Below, in pieces: positions 1-7,107 of a stretch of DNA of 19,935 bases. The position numbers and the translations under genes are program-made. Positions within the stretch are counted from its first letter, which is position 1. Each line of letters starts with the position of its first letter. The notes under the pieces were generated by a model that was not told the DNA's origin, ran no database searches, and saw only the letters and a list, made by a program, of their open reading frames with translations. Source of the stretch: JBGFRR01 sp041695045 (GTDB lineage: Bacteria > Bacteroidota > Ignavibacteria > UBA10030); the NCBI GenBank assembly GCA_041695045.1, contig JBGFRR010000122.1:1-19935 (forward strand). Reading direction: 5' to 3'.

Positions 1-17
1 GAGTCCCTCCTGACGTG
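1..17 (+). tRNA. 3' end of a truncated tRNA, probably tRNA-Trp
   Basis: The first 17 bases fit the end of a tRNA. GAGT matches the end of a TTCGAGT T-loop, CCCTC the 3' T-stem, CTGACGT the 3' acceptor strand, and G the discriminator base at position 17. The following bases are CAC, so CCA would not be encoded. A G discriminator and a position directly before secE-nusG fit tRNA-Trp, which sits there in many bacteria. The anticodon lies outside the window, so the identity rests on position and the discriminator only. Confidence 0.6.
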
Positions 18-88
18 CACGGGCGATCGGCAAAGCCTCGTCGAGCTGTGGGTGACATCAATCGAGCCATAAGGGAATACGAACGACC

Positions 89-271
89 ATGAAAGAAAAG
101 ATCATCAATTTTTTTCGCGACGTCGTGAAAGAAATGGAAAAAGTCACGTGGCCGACGCGCAAGGAGTTGATCGAATCCACCCGTATCGTCATCATTGTCT
201 CGGTCATTATTTCTATTTTAACATGGGCTGTCGACCTTGCCGTGAGCGGGATTCTGAAGGCCATCCTCTAA
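89..271 (+). CDS. secE: Preprotein translocase subunit SecE
   Basis: SecE is the small essential subunit that clamps SecY in the inner-membrane SecYEG channel. The 60-residue product is of the short, single-span type. An amphipathic N-terminus carries the family motif VVKEMEKVTWPTRKEL (about residues 12-27), in which K-V-x-W-P is the most conserved part. One hydrophobic membrane segment follows at about residues 32-55. The ATG has an AAGGG about 13 nt upstream, which is a long spacing. It lies between the tRNA and nusG, the usual place, and ends 4 nt before the nusG start, so the two are co-transcribed. Short length and the motif make the call secure. Confidence 0.95.
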   Translation: MKEKIINFFRDVVKEMEKVTWPTRKELIESTRIVIIVSVIISILTWAVDLAVSGILKAIL

Positions 272-275
272 TAAC

Positions 276-827
276 GTGGAGCATACACACAAGTTGGATA
301 AACGTTGGTATGTGGTGCGGACCTATTCCGGCCACGAAGCAAAAGTTAAGGCATACCTCGAGAGTGAAGTTGAACGTCTCGGTTTAGGGGAAAAGATTTC
401 CAGCGTCCTGATCCCCTCCGAGAAAGTCGTTGAAGTCAAGGATGGCAAGAAGAAGGCAAAGGTCAAAAACTTCTTTCCCGGCTACATTCTCGTCGAAATG
501 ACGCTCGATAAGGAAGCTGTGCATCTTGTCGTTGAGGCGCCGTCGGTGCTTGGGTTTGTGCCGGATCGGAACAATCCTTCACCGCTGCACCCCGATGAAG
601 TACGTCGGCTGGTCGGAAAGCTTGAGGAAACGAAGGATGTGGAGATGGTCGAAGTGCCGTTCCGCATCGGAGACCCCGTCAAAGTGGTCGAGGGTCCGTT
701 CAACAACTTCTCAGGATTTGTCCAGGAGGTTAGCCCCGAAAAGCTCAAAGTGAAAGTCATGGTCAGCATCTTCGGACGGAAGACACCCGTCGAGCTTGAC
801 TTCTCACAAGTTGAAATTGAGAAATAA
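276..827 (+). CDS. nusG: Transcription termination/antitermination protein NusG
   Basis: NusG binds the RNA polymerase clamp, suppresses pausing, and links polymerase to Rho or to ribosomal protein S10. The 183-residue product is the normal length. The NGN domain covers about residues 10-120 (RWYVVRTYSGHEAKV, then FFPGYILVEM), and a C-terminal KOW domain covers about 127-183 (RIGDPVKVVEGPFNNFSG). The start is a GTG 4 nt after the secE stop. No in-frame ATG precedes the conserved WYVV, and no good SD is visible, so translational coupling to secE is likely. The classical FFPGY motif of the NGN domain is intact. Confidence 0.96.
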   Translation: MEHTHKLDKRWYVVRTYSGHEAKVKAYLESEVERLGLGEKISSVLIPSEKVVEVKDGKKKAKVKNFFPGYILVEMTLDKEAVHLVVEAPSVLGFVPDRNNPSPLHPDEVRRLVGKLEETKDVEMVEVPFRIGDPVKVVEGPFNNFSGFVQEVSPEKLKVKVMVSIFGRKTPVELDFSQVEIEK

Positions 828-855
828 CCGCGCGTAGAGAACACAGGAGAACGTC

Positions 856-1281
856 ATGGCAAAGAAAGTTACCGGCTTTATCAAGCTTCAGATCCCTGCG
901 GGCCAGGCGACGCCCGCCCCTCCGGTCGGCCCGGCACTCGGTCAGAAGGGCGTCAACATCATGGAGTTTTGCAAGCAGTTCAACGCCCGTACCAAAGACC
1001 AGCCGGGGCTTATCATCCCTGTCGTGATTACGGTGTTCAGCGACAAGTCGTTCACCTTCATCACAAAAACCCCGCCGGCTTCCACACTCATTCTGCGAGC
1101 GGCCAACTTGGAAAAAGGTTCCGGCGAGCCGAATCGCAACAAAGTCGGCAAGGTAACGCTCAAGCAAGTTCGTGAAATCGCAGAAATGAAGATGCCGGAC
1201 CTCAACGCCGCTTCCGTCGAAGCCGCGATGAGTATGGTGAAGGGCACCGCACGCAGTATGGGCATCGTCGTCGAAGAATAA
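856..1281 (+). CDS. rplK: 50S ribosomal protein L11
   Basis: L11 sits at the base of the ribosomal stalk on the GTPase-associated centre of 23S rRNA and helps factor-dependent GTP hydrolysis. The 141 residues match the family length exactly. The N-terminal domain has the proline-rich PAGQATPAPPVGPALGQKG segment (about residues 14-32), the region of thiostrepton contacts. The C-terminal rRNA-binding domain contains KVGKVTLKQVREIAEMKMPDLN. An AGGAG lies 6 nt before the ATG. The gene is followed after 27 nt by rplA, the standard L11 operon order. Confidence 0.98.
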   Translation: MAKKVTGFIKLQIPAGQATPAPPVGPALGQKGVNIMEFCKQFNARTKDQPGLIIPVVITVFSDKSFTFITKTPPASTLILRAANLEKGSGEPNRNKVGKVTLKQVREIAEMKMPDLNAASVEAAMSMVKGTARSMGIVVEE

Positions 1282-1308
1282 CACATCATTGATAATTGGC
1301 ACACGACC

Positions 1309-2004
1309 ATGAAACAACACAGCAAACGGTATCGAGCAGCAGCCTCGAAGATTGAGCCGAAGCGGTACACGATCGTTGAGGCAGTGAAGAAAGTGAAAGA
1401 AACCGCCACGGCAAAGTTTTCGGAGTCGGTGGACATTGCTGTCCGGCTGGGTGTCGACCCGAAGAAAGCCGACCAGGCCGTTCGCGGCACGGTCGCCCTT
1501 CCGCACGGCATCGGTAAAGAGGTGCGCGTGTTGGTCGTTGCCAAGCCGCCAAAGGATGAAGAAGCCAGAGCGGCCGGAGCGGACCACGTCGGCTACAAAG
1601 ATTACATCGAGAAGATCCAGCAAGGATGGACGGGCGTCGATGTCATCATTGCAACGCCTGATGTGATGGGCGACCTCGGCAAGCTCGGGAAGATTCTTGG
1701 CCCACGCGGACTCATGCCCAACCCGAAGAGCGGCACCGTGACGTTGGAAGTTGGCAAGGCTGTGCAGGAGGTGAAGGCCGGGAAGATTGAATTCCGCGTC
1801 GATAAAGCCGGTGTCGTCCACGCAACGGTCGGGAAGGCTGCGTTCGAAGAGCAAAAGCTCGTCGAGAATATCCAGTCGTTTCTCTCAACCGTCGTTCGCC
1901 TCAAGCCACCGACGGCGAAGGGACAATACATCAAAGGTATCGCCCTCGCATCAACGATGGGGCCCGGCGTTGAAATCGACCGCAACGAAGTCGTCGCGCA
2001 CTAA
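1309..2004 (+). CDS. rplA: 50S ribosomal protein L1
   Basis: L1 forms the mobile L1 stalk that helps release deacylated tRNA from the E site. In many bacteria it also represses its own operon by binding the rplK leader. The 231-residue product has the usual length. It shows the signature GPRGLMPNPKSGTV (about residues 128-141) and the C-terminal STMGPGVEID. The ATG has no convincing SD, although MKQHSKRYRAA is a typical L1 beginning. I saw no clear L1-type hairpin in the 28 nt before rplK, so autoregulation cannot be shown here. Confidence 0.97.
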   Translation: MKQHSKRYRAAASKIEPKRYTIVEAVKKVKETATAKFSESVDIAVRLGVDPKKADQAVRGTVALPHGIGKEVRVLVVAKPPKDEEARAAGADHVGYKDYIEKIQQGWTGVDVIIATPDVMGDLGKLGKILGPRGLMPNPKSGTVTLEVGKAVQEVKAGKIEFRVDKAGVVHATVGKAAFEEQKLVENIQSFLSTVVRLKPPTAKGQYIKGIALASTMGPGVEIDRNEVVAH

Positions 2005-2136
2005 CACAAGGTTACGCACTCATGATTGGTCCGATGCCCGCCGCACGCGGGATGCTTCTCATCGGACAACACGACGGTGTGCATCCGCCGGCCGCTTCAC
2101 CGGAGGAGCTCACCATACACAGAAGGATCGTTCACT
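2005..2136 (+). promoter_or_regulatory. Candidate L10 leader (autoregulatory RNA before rplJ)
   Basis: This 132-nt gap has more structure than a plain spacer. TCCGATG (2030-2036) pairs perfectly with CATCGGA (2060-2066). Nested inside, CCCGC (2037-2041) pairs with GCGGG (2047-2051), leaving an 8-nt one-sided bulge (2052-2059). A second hairpin pairs 2084-2091 with 2100-2107 with one mismatch. Bacterial rplJ leaders are commonly bound by the L10-L12 complex to repress rplJL. The position and the bulged two-part fold agree with that. I did not match it to a covariance model, so the identity is inferred. Confidence 0.55.
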
Positions 2137-2658
2137 ATGAATCGCACGGAAAAAGAGGCGATTGTCAGCAAGGTTGCTGAGAAAGCTTCCCGCGCGACGG
2201 CGATGTACTTTGCCGACTTCACGGGTCTCTCGGTCGCAGAAGAAACGGAGTTGCGACGCGAGTTCCGAAAGTCGGGCATCGAGTACACCGTCGTCAAGAA
2301 CACGCTGGCACGGAAGGCCCTCGAGCAGGTCGCCGGCTACGATAGCGTTCTGGATAAGCTTGTCGGCCCGACAGGCATCGCGTTCAGTTACGACGATGTG
2401 ATCGCGCCGGCGAAGATTATCCAGAAGTTCAACGAAAAATCCGGCAAGTTCACGCTCAAAGCGGCGGTTGTCGAAAAACGACTCTTCGACGGCTCGCAGT
2501 TAGAGCAGCTTGCAAAGCTTCCTTCGCGCAAGGAGCTCATCGCCGGCATGCTGGGCAGTATTCAGGCTCCCGTCTCCGGTGTTGTTGGTGTCATTGCGGC
2601 CGTCATGCGCGATCTCGTCAGCGTCATCGACCAGATTGAAAAGAAGAAAGCCGCCTAA
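2137..2658 (+). CDS. rplJ: 50S ribosomal protein L10
   Basis: L10 anchors L7/L12 dimers to the ribosome. The frame is open from 2026, but the extra 37 residues are unlike L10 and overlap the structured leader. The ATG at 2137 is therefore chosen: it has AAGGA about 10 nt upstream and begins MNRTEKEAIVSKVAEK, as L10 does. The resulting 173 residues fit the family. YFADFTGLSVAEETELRREFR and VVKNTLARKALE mark the rRNA-binding N-terminal domain. The C-terminal helix (VIAAVMRDLVSVIDQIEKKKA) is the L12-dimer binding spine. The rplL gene follows 38 nt later. Confidence 0.96.
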   Translation: MNRTEKEAIVSKVAEKASRATAMYFADFTGLSVAEETELRREFRKSGIEYTVVKNTLARKALEQVAGYDSVLDKLVGPTGIAFSYDDVIAPAKIIQKFNEKSGKFTLKAAVVEKRLFDGSQLEQLAKLPSRKELIAGMLGSIQAPVSGVVGVIAAVMRDLVSVIDQIEKKKAA

Positions 2659-2696
2659 CATTTGCAATCACAATTCTATACTCAAGGAGAATAACC

Positions 2697-3083
2697 ATGT
2701 CAGCAGTTCAAGAGATTGTCGAAAAAATTGAAAAGCTCACGCTGCTCGAGGCGGCGGAGCTGAAGAAGGCGCTGGAAGTGAAATTCGGCGTCACCGCTGC
2801 AGCTCCCGTGGTGATGGGAGGAATGACGCCGGCGGCTGCGGCCGGCAGTGCGGCTCCTGCTGCCGAAGAGAAGACCGAGTTCACCGTCGAGTTGAAATCG
2901 GGCGGCGCGCAGAAGATCAACGTCATCAAAGTTGTTCGCGCGGCAACCGGCCTCGGTTTGAAGGAAGCCAAAGACCTCGTCGATGGCGCTCCCAAGGTCG
3001 TCAAAGAGGGGCTCTCGAAGGACGAAGCCGAGAAACTCAAGAAGGAGCTCGAAGAAGCCGGTGCAACGGTGGAGCTCAAGTAA
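2697..3083 (+). CDS. rplL: 50S ribosomal protein L7/L12
   Basis: L7/L12 is the multi-copy stalk protein that recruits translation GTPases. The 128-residue product has the three expected parts. An N-terminal dimerisation domain (about 1-32) comes first. An Ala/Pro/Gly-rich flexible hinge (about 33-55) follows. The C-terminal factor-binding domain carries KINVIKVVRAATGLGLKEAK and LVDGAPKVVKEGL. A strong AAGGAG lies about 9 nt before the ATG, consistent with its high stoichiometry relative to L10. A 186-nt structured gap separates it from rpoB. Confidence 0.98.
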   Translation: MSAVQEIVEKIEKLTLLEAAELKKALEVKFGVTAAAPVVMGGMTPAAAAGSAAPAAEEKTEFTVELKSGGAQKINVIKVVRAATGLGLKEAKDLVDGAPKVVKEGLSKDEAEKLKKELEEAGATVELK

Positions 3084-3137
3084 GGCGGTCGTCCGACAAC
3101 GCAACATCGGGGAAGCAATCCCCCGCAGTAAGCAGTC

Positions 3138-3189
3138 GCTGAGCCGATGAGTCTTCCGATTCACTCGATTCGGAGCCATCGGCTTCAGC
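3138..3189 (+). promoter_or_regulatory. Long bulged hairpin in the rplL-rpoB gap
   Basis: GCTGA (3138-3142) plus GCCGATG (3143-3149) pair with CATCGGC (3177-3183) plus TCAGC (3185-3189), leaving only T3184 bulged. Inside, TCCGATTC (3155-3162) pairs with GATTCGGA (3167-3174) around the loop ACTC, with one T-T mismatch. About 19 base pairs are possible. No T-run follows, so it is not a standard terminator. In E. coli this gap holds an attenuator and an RNase III site, and a similar role is inferred here. Confidence 0.6.
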
Positions 3190-3198
3190 CATCTTCTA

Positions 3199-3218
3199 CG
3201 GCAGTCAACAGACTGCCG
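3199..3218 (+). promoter_or_regulatory. Perfect 8-bp hairpin in the rplL-rpoB gap
   Basis: CGGCAGTC (3199-3206) and GACTGCCG (3211-3218) form a perfect 8-bp stem with an AACA tetraloop. It starts 10 nt after the larger hairpin and ends about 50 nt before the rpoB start. The bases after it (GTCGATCC) are not a T-tract, so full termination is unlikely. Pausing, attenuation or RNA processing that lowers rpoB relative to rplL is the best guess. Confidence 0.5.
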
Positions 3219-3253
3219 GTCGATCCATAGAGGTTTTCCAACATTTTCACAAC

Positions 3254-3259
3254 AAGGAG
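3254..3259 (+). promoter_or_regulatory. Shine-Dalgarno deciding the rpoB start
   Basis: AAGGAG here leaves only 1 nt before the GTG at 3261 but 10 nt before the TTG at 3270. The spacing favours TTG as the real start. Confidence 0.6.
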
Positions 3260-3269
3260 CGTGGTAGCC

Positions 3270-6200
3270 TTGAAGAACCAGACCTCCGGAACCAACGGTC
3301 GCATCTCGTTCGTGAGCGCGCCGACCGTTGTCGATATCCCTGATCTCCTCAACGTTCAGCTCGATTCGTTCAACAAGTTCCTGCAAGCAGACGTCGCGCC
3401 GCATCGTCGGAAGAAGATCGGACTGCAACAAGTGTTCGAGATGAATTTCCCCATTACCGACGCGCGCGGAAATTTCCTTCTCGAATTTGTGGAGTACTAC
3501 GTAGAGAAACCGAAGTACTCCGTCGTCGAGTGTCAAGAGCGCGGCCTTACGTACGCCGTGCCGTTGAAAGCGAAGCTTCGCCTCTCGGCCAAGAAAGAAG
3601 GAAGCAAAGAGTACTCCGACACCGTCGAGCAGAAAGTATACCTTGGCGACCTGCCGGCCATGACCTACCGCGGAACTTTCATCATCAACGGAGCCGAGCG
3701 GGTCATCGTGAGTCAGTTGCATCGTTCGCCGGGCGTGTTCTTCGGCGAGTCGGTGCATCCGAACGGCACGATCATGTATTCCGCGCGCATCATTCCGTTC
3801 CGCGGTTCGTGGGTGGAGTTCACCACCGACATCAACAACGTGATGTATGTCTACATCGACCGGAAGAAGAAATTCCCGGTCACCACACTGCTCCGTGCGC
3901 TCGGCTACTCGTCCGACGATGAGATTCTGGAACTTTTCCAGCTTGTGGAGGAAGCCGATGCGCAGAAGGTGAACCTCCGTGAGTACATCGGCCGTACGAT
4001 TTGCAGCGACGTCTTCGACAAGAAAACCGGCGAGATCTTCATCAACAAAGATGCGAAGCTCACCGAAGAGCACGTCAAGCAGGTCAAGAAAGCCGACGTC
4101 AAAAAGGTTCGCTTCCTCAGGGCCGACGGCAGCGAACATGCGTCCGTCATCACCAATACGATTCTGAAGGATGCTGCCCGCTCGGAAGAGGATGCGCTCG
4201 AAGCGATCTACCAGCAGCTTCGCTCGACCGATGCGCCCGACCTCGACACGGCAAAGAACTTGCTCGACCGCCTGTTCTTCAACGCCAAGCGCTACGACCT
4301 CGGCGATGTTGGCCGGCACCGGATGAACGCAAAGCTCAGCCTCGATATCCCCGTCGAAACCATGACGTTAACGAAAGAGGATATCGTCGCGATCGTCAAG
4401 TATCTCATCGACCTCCAGCAGGGCAAGCGGACGGTGGATGATATCGACCACCTGGGCAACCGCCGTGTTCGCACCGTGGGTGAACAGCTCGCACAGCAGT
4501 TCAACCTCGGCCTTTCCCGCATGACCCGCACCATCCGCGAGCGGATGAATCTGCGGGACGCGGAATCGATCGCTCCGCAGGACCTGGTCAACGCCCGCAC
4601 CATTACGAGTGTGATCAACGCGTTTTTCGGGACCAACCAGCTCTCGCAGTTCCTCGACCAGACCAACCCGCTGGCGGAGATGACGCACAAGCGTCGTGTG
4701 TCGGCGCTCGGCCCCGGCGGTCTCACCCGTGAACGCGCAGGCTTTGAGGTTCGCGACGTTCACTACACGCACTACGGCCGCCTCTGTCCCATCGAGACGC
4801 CCGAAGGTCCCAACATCGGTCTCATCTCGTCGCTCTGTATCCACGCGCGCATCAACGATTTCGGCTTCATCGAAACGCCGTATCGCAAGGTGAAGGGCAG
4901 CAAGGTGGCGGAGGAGGTCGAATACCTCACGGCGGAGAAAGAAGACGAGCTCACGATTGCTCAGGCCAATACGCTGCTCGATGAAAAAGGTCGGTTCAAG
5001 GAAGATCGCATCAAAGCGCGTCTCGAGGCCGATTATCCCGTCGTCGAGCCGGATAAGATTCAATACATGGACGTTGCGCCGAACCAAATTGTCAGCGCCG
5101 CAGCCGCACTCATCCCCTTCCTCGAGCACGACGACGCGAACCGCGCGCTGATGGGGTCGAACATGCAGCGCCAGGCCGTGCCGTTGATGAAGCCGGAATC
5201 TCCGATTGTCGGAACCGGACTGGAGGAGCGACTCGCGCGTGACTCCCGAACCGTCATCGTTGCAGAGCGCTCGGGCGTTGTCGAGTCCGTCTCTGCTGAC
5301 AGCATCGTCGTGCAGTACGACATCGACGAGAACAGCGCCGAAGCGATTGCCAGCTTCGACGACAAGCGCCGCGTGGAGTACAAGCTCACAAAGTTCATGC
5401 GCACGAACCAAGATACCAGTATCAACCAGAGGACGATCGTGCGGGAAGCTCAGCGCTTCAAGCGCGGCGACATACTGGCCGATGGCTGCGCCACCGACCG
5501 CGGCGAGCTTGCCCTTGGCCGCAACGTGCTCGTGGCCTTTATGCCGTGGCGCGGGTATAACTTTGAAGATGCCATCGTGGTGAGCGAACGCATTGTGGCG
5601 GAGGACGTCTTCACATCCGTCCACATCGAAGAGTTCGAGCTGCAAGTACGCGACACGAAGCGCGGTGAAGAGGAACTCACACGCGAGATTCCCAACGTCA
5701 GCGAAGATGCAACAAAGGATCTGGATGAAGACGGCATCGTTCGTGTCGGCGCGGAAGTCAACGAGGGCGACATCCTCATCGGCAAGATCACGCCGAAAGG
5801 AGAAACCGACCCGACGCCCGAAGAGAAACTTCTGAAGGCGATCTTCGGTGAGAAGGCCGGCGATGTGAAAGACGCATCACTCAAGGCACCTCCGGGAATG
5901 AAGGGCATCGTGATTGCCACGAAGCTCTTCAGCCGAAAGAAGAAGGACACGGAGAGCAAGAAAGAAGACAAGAAGAAGCTCGAAGCGCTCGAACGTGCTC
6001 GCAAGCGTGAGTTAGCTGAGCTCTCAGAGAAGTTAGCCCGAAAACTTGACCAGGCGCTCAACGGCGAGAAATCTGCCGGCATCCGCGATGTTGACGGCAA
6101 TGTTATCGTTCGTGCGAGTACGGCGTTGAAAGAGGACACCTTCCAGAAGCTCGGTGAGGTGGTGGGCAGGCTGGAGCCGGAACAGGAGTGGGTGGAAGAG

Positions 6201-7049
6201 AAACGGAAGAACCCGCTTGTCGCGAAGGTCTATGAGAACTACCGGCAGAAAGTTGCTGAGGTGGAGGAGTTCTATCGTCACGAGAAGAACAAGGTTCAAC
6301 TGGGCGATGAGCTTCCGCCGGGCATCGTGCAGCTTGCGAAAGTGTATGTTGCCAAGAAGCGTAAGCTTGCCGTCGGCGACAAGATGGCGGGGCGTCACGG
6401 AAACAAAGGCGTCGTTTCCACGATCGTTCCGGTCGAAGATATGCCGTTCCTCCCCGACGGCACGCCGGTCGATATTGTGCTCAACCCGCTGGGTGTTCCG
6501 TCCCGTATGAACCTCGGTCAGTTGTTTGAGGTTGCGCTCGGTTGGGCGGGCTACAAGCTTGGCGAACGGTACGCCTCGCCAATCTTCGACGGTGCGCGGT
6601 GGGAGGAAGTTCAGGAACTGCTCCACAAGGCGGGGTTGAATGAAACCTCCAAGTCTATCTTATACGATGGACGCACCGGCGAGGCATTCGACCAGGAAGT
6701 CACCGTCGGCCAACTCTATATGATGAAGCTGTCTCACATGGTTGACGATAAGATCCATGCCCGCTCGATCGGTCCCTACTCGCTCATTACCCAGCAGCCG
6801 TTGGGTGGAAAAGCGCAGTTCGGCGGTCAGCGCTTTGGAGAGATGGAAGTGTGGGCGCTCGAGGCATACGGGGCGGCGCACGTGCTGCAGGAAATCCTCA
6901 CCGTCAAGTCTGACGACGTCGTTGGCCGCGCGAAGGTGTATGAGGCCGTGGTGAAGGGAGACAACCTCCCCGAGCCGAATATTCCGGAGTCCTTCAATGT
7001 ACTGGTGCGCGAGCTGCAAGGGCTCGGTCTTGAAGTGAAGATTGAATGA
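3270..7049 (+). CDS. rpoB: RNA polymerase beta subunit
   Basis: Beta is one of the two catalytic subunits of RNA polymerase. TTG at 3270 is chosen on SD spacing, giving 1259 residues; GTG at 3261 would add three. The rifampicin pocket is present at about 452-490 (QLSQFLDQTNPLAE, THKRRVSALGPGG). Residues D463, H473 and S478 match E. coli D516, H526 and S531, so it looks wild-type for rifampicin. GDKMAGRHGNKG supplies the active-site lysines at about 1038 and 1046. A Lys/Glu-rich, coiled-coil-like insertion lies at about 890-930, in the region where E. coli has its i9 insertion. The C-terminus (ESFNVLVRELQGLGLEVKI) is canonical. It is followed after 58 nt by rpoC. Confidence 0.98.
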   Translation: MKNQTSGTNGRISFVSAPTVVDIPDLLNVQLDSFNKFLQADVAPHRRKKIGLQQVFEMNFPITDARGNFLLEFVEYYVEKPKYSVVECQERGLTYAVPLKAKLRLSAKKEGSKEYSDTVEQKVYLGDLPAMTYRGTFIINGAERVIVSQLHRSPGVFFGESVHPNGTIMYSARIIPFRGSWVEFTTDINNVMYVYIDRKKKFPVTTLLRALGYSSDDEILELFQLVEEADAQKVNLREYIGRTICSDVFDKKTGEIFINKDAKLTEEHVKQVKKADVKKVRFLRADGSEHASVITNTILKDAARSEEDALEAIYQQLRSTDAPDLDTAKNLLDRLFFNAKRYDLGDVGRHRMNAKLSLDIPVETMTLTKEDIVAIVKYLIDLQQGKRTVDDIDHLGNRRVRTVGEQLAQQFNLGLSRMTRTIRERMNLRDAESIAPQDLVNARTITSVINAFFGTNQLSQFLDQTNPLAEMTHKRRVSALGPGGLTRERAGFEVRDVHYTHYGRLCPIETPEGPNIGLISSLCIHARINDFGFIETPYRKVKGSKVAEEVEYLTAEKEDELTIAQANTLLDEKGRFKEDRIKARLEADYPVVEPDKIQYMDVAPNQIVSAAAALIPFLEHDDANRALMGSNMQRQAVPLMKPESPIVGTGLEERLARDSRTVIVAERSGVVESVSADSIVVQYDIDENSAEAIASFDDKRRVEYKLTKFMRTNQDTSINQRTIVREAQRFKRGDILADGCATDRGELALGRNVLVAFMPWRGYNFEDAIVVSERIVAEDVFTSVHIEEFELQVRDTKRGEEELTREIPNVSEDATKDLDEDGIVRVGAEVNEGDILIGKITPKGETDPTPEEKLLKAIFGEKAGDVKDASLKAPPGMKGIVIATKLFSRKKKDTESKKEDKKKLEALERARKRELAELSEKLARKLDQALNGEKSAGIRDVDGNVIVRASTALKEDTFQKLGEVVGRLEPEQEWVEEKRKNPLVAKVYENYRQKVAEVEEFYRHEKNKVQLGDELPPGIVQLAKVYVAKKRKLAVGDKMAGRHGNKGVVSTIVPVEDMPFLPDGTPVDIVLNPLGVPSRMNLGQLFEVALGWAGYKLGERYASPIFDGARWEEVQELLHKAGLNETSKSILYDGRTGEAFDQEVTVGQLYMMKLSHMVDDKIHARSIGPYSLITQQPLGGKAQFGGQRFGEMEVWALEAYGAAHVLQEILTVKSDDVVGRAKVYEAVVKGDNLPEPNIPESFNVLVRELQGLGLEVKIE

Positions 7050-7080
7050 TGTACGCTGAAGCGTTGTCGGCAGTACATCA
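7047..7080 (+). promoter_or_regulatory. Inverted repeat spanning the rpoB stop codon
   Basis: TGATGTAC (7047-7054) and GTACATCA (7073-7080) are perfect complements with an 18-nt loop. The TGA stop codon of rpoB is the first three bases of the left arm. No T-tract follows. A terminating ribosome would melt or cover the stem, so folding depends on translation. A role in mRNA processing or stability between rpoB and rpoC is possible but unproven. Confidence 0.4.
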
Positions 7081-7094
7081 CTGACACTGAGATT

Positions 7095-7099
7095 GGGAG
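7095..7099 (+). promoter_or_regulatory. Shine-Dalgarno deciding the rpoC start
   Basis: GGGAG ends 8 nt before ATG 7108. The upstream in-frame TTG at 7093 overlaps the edge of this site and cannot use it, so ATG 7108 is preferred. Confidence 0.7.
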
Positions 7100-7107
7100 A
7101 TCACACC

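Noticed and set aside
2026..2136. N-terminal extension of rplJ by 37 residues
   Set aside because: The residues do not resemble L10, overlap the folded leader, and lack an SD; ATG 2137 fits the family.
2700..4319. Long open frame on the minus strand (539 residues)
   Set aside because: It runs opposite rplL and rpoB, crosses their structured gap and shows no family features; such shadows are common in GC-rich codon-biased genes. The same applies to the minus-strand frame at 9586-11328.
4623..4710. Rifampicin-resistance substitutions in rpoB
   Set aside because: The D, H and S positions that most often mutate are wild-type; only neutral-looking differences such as T for N next to DQ are present.
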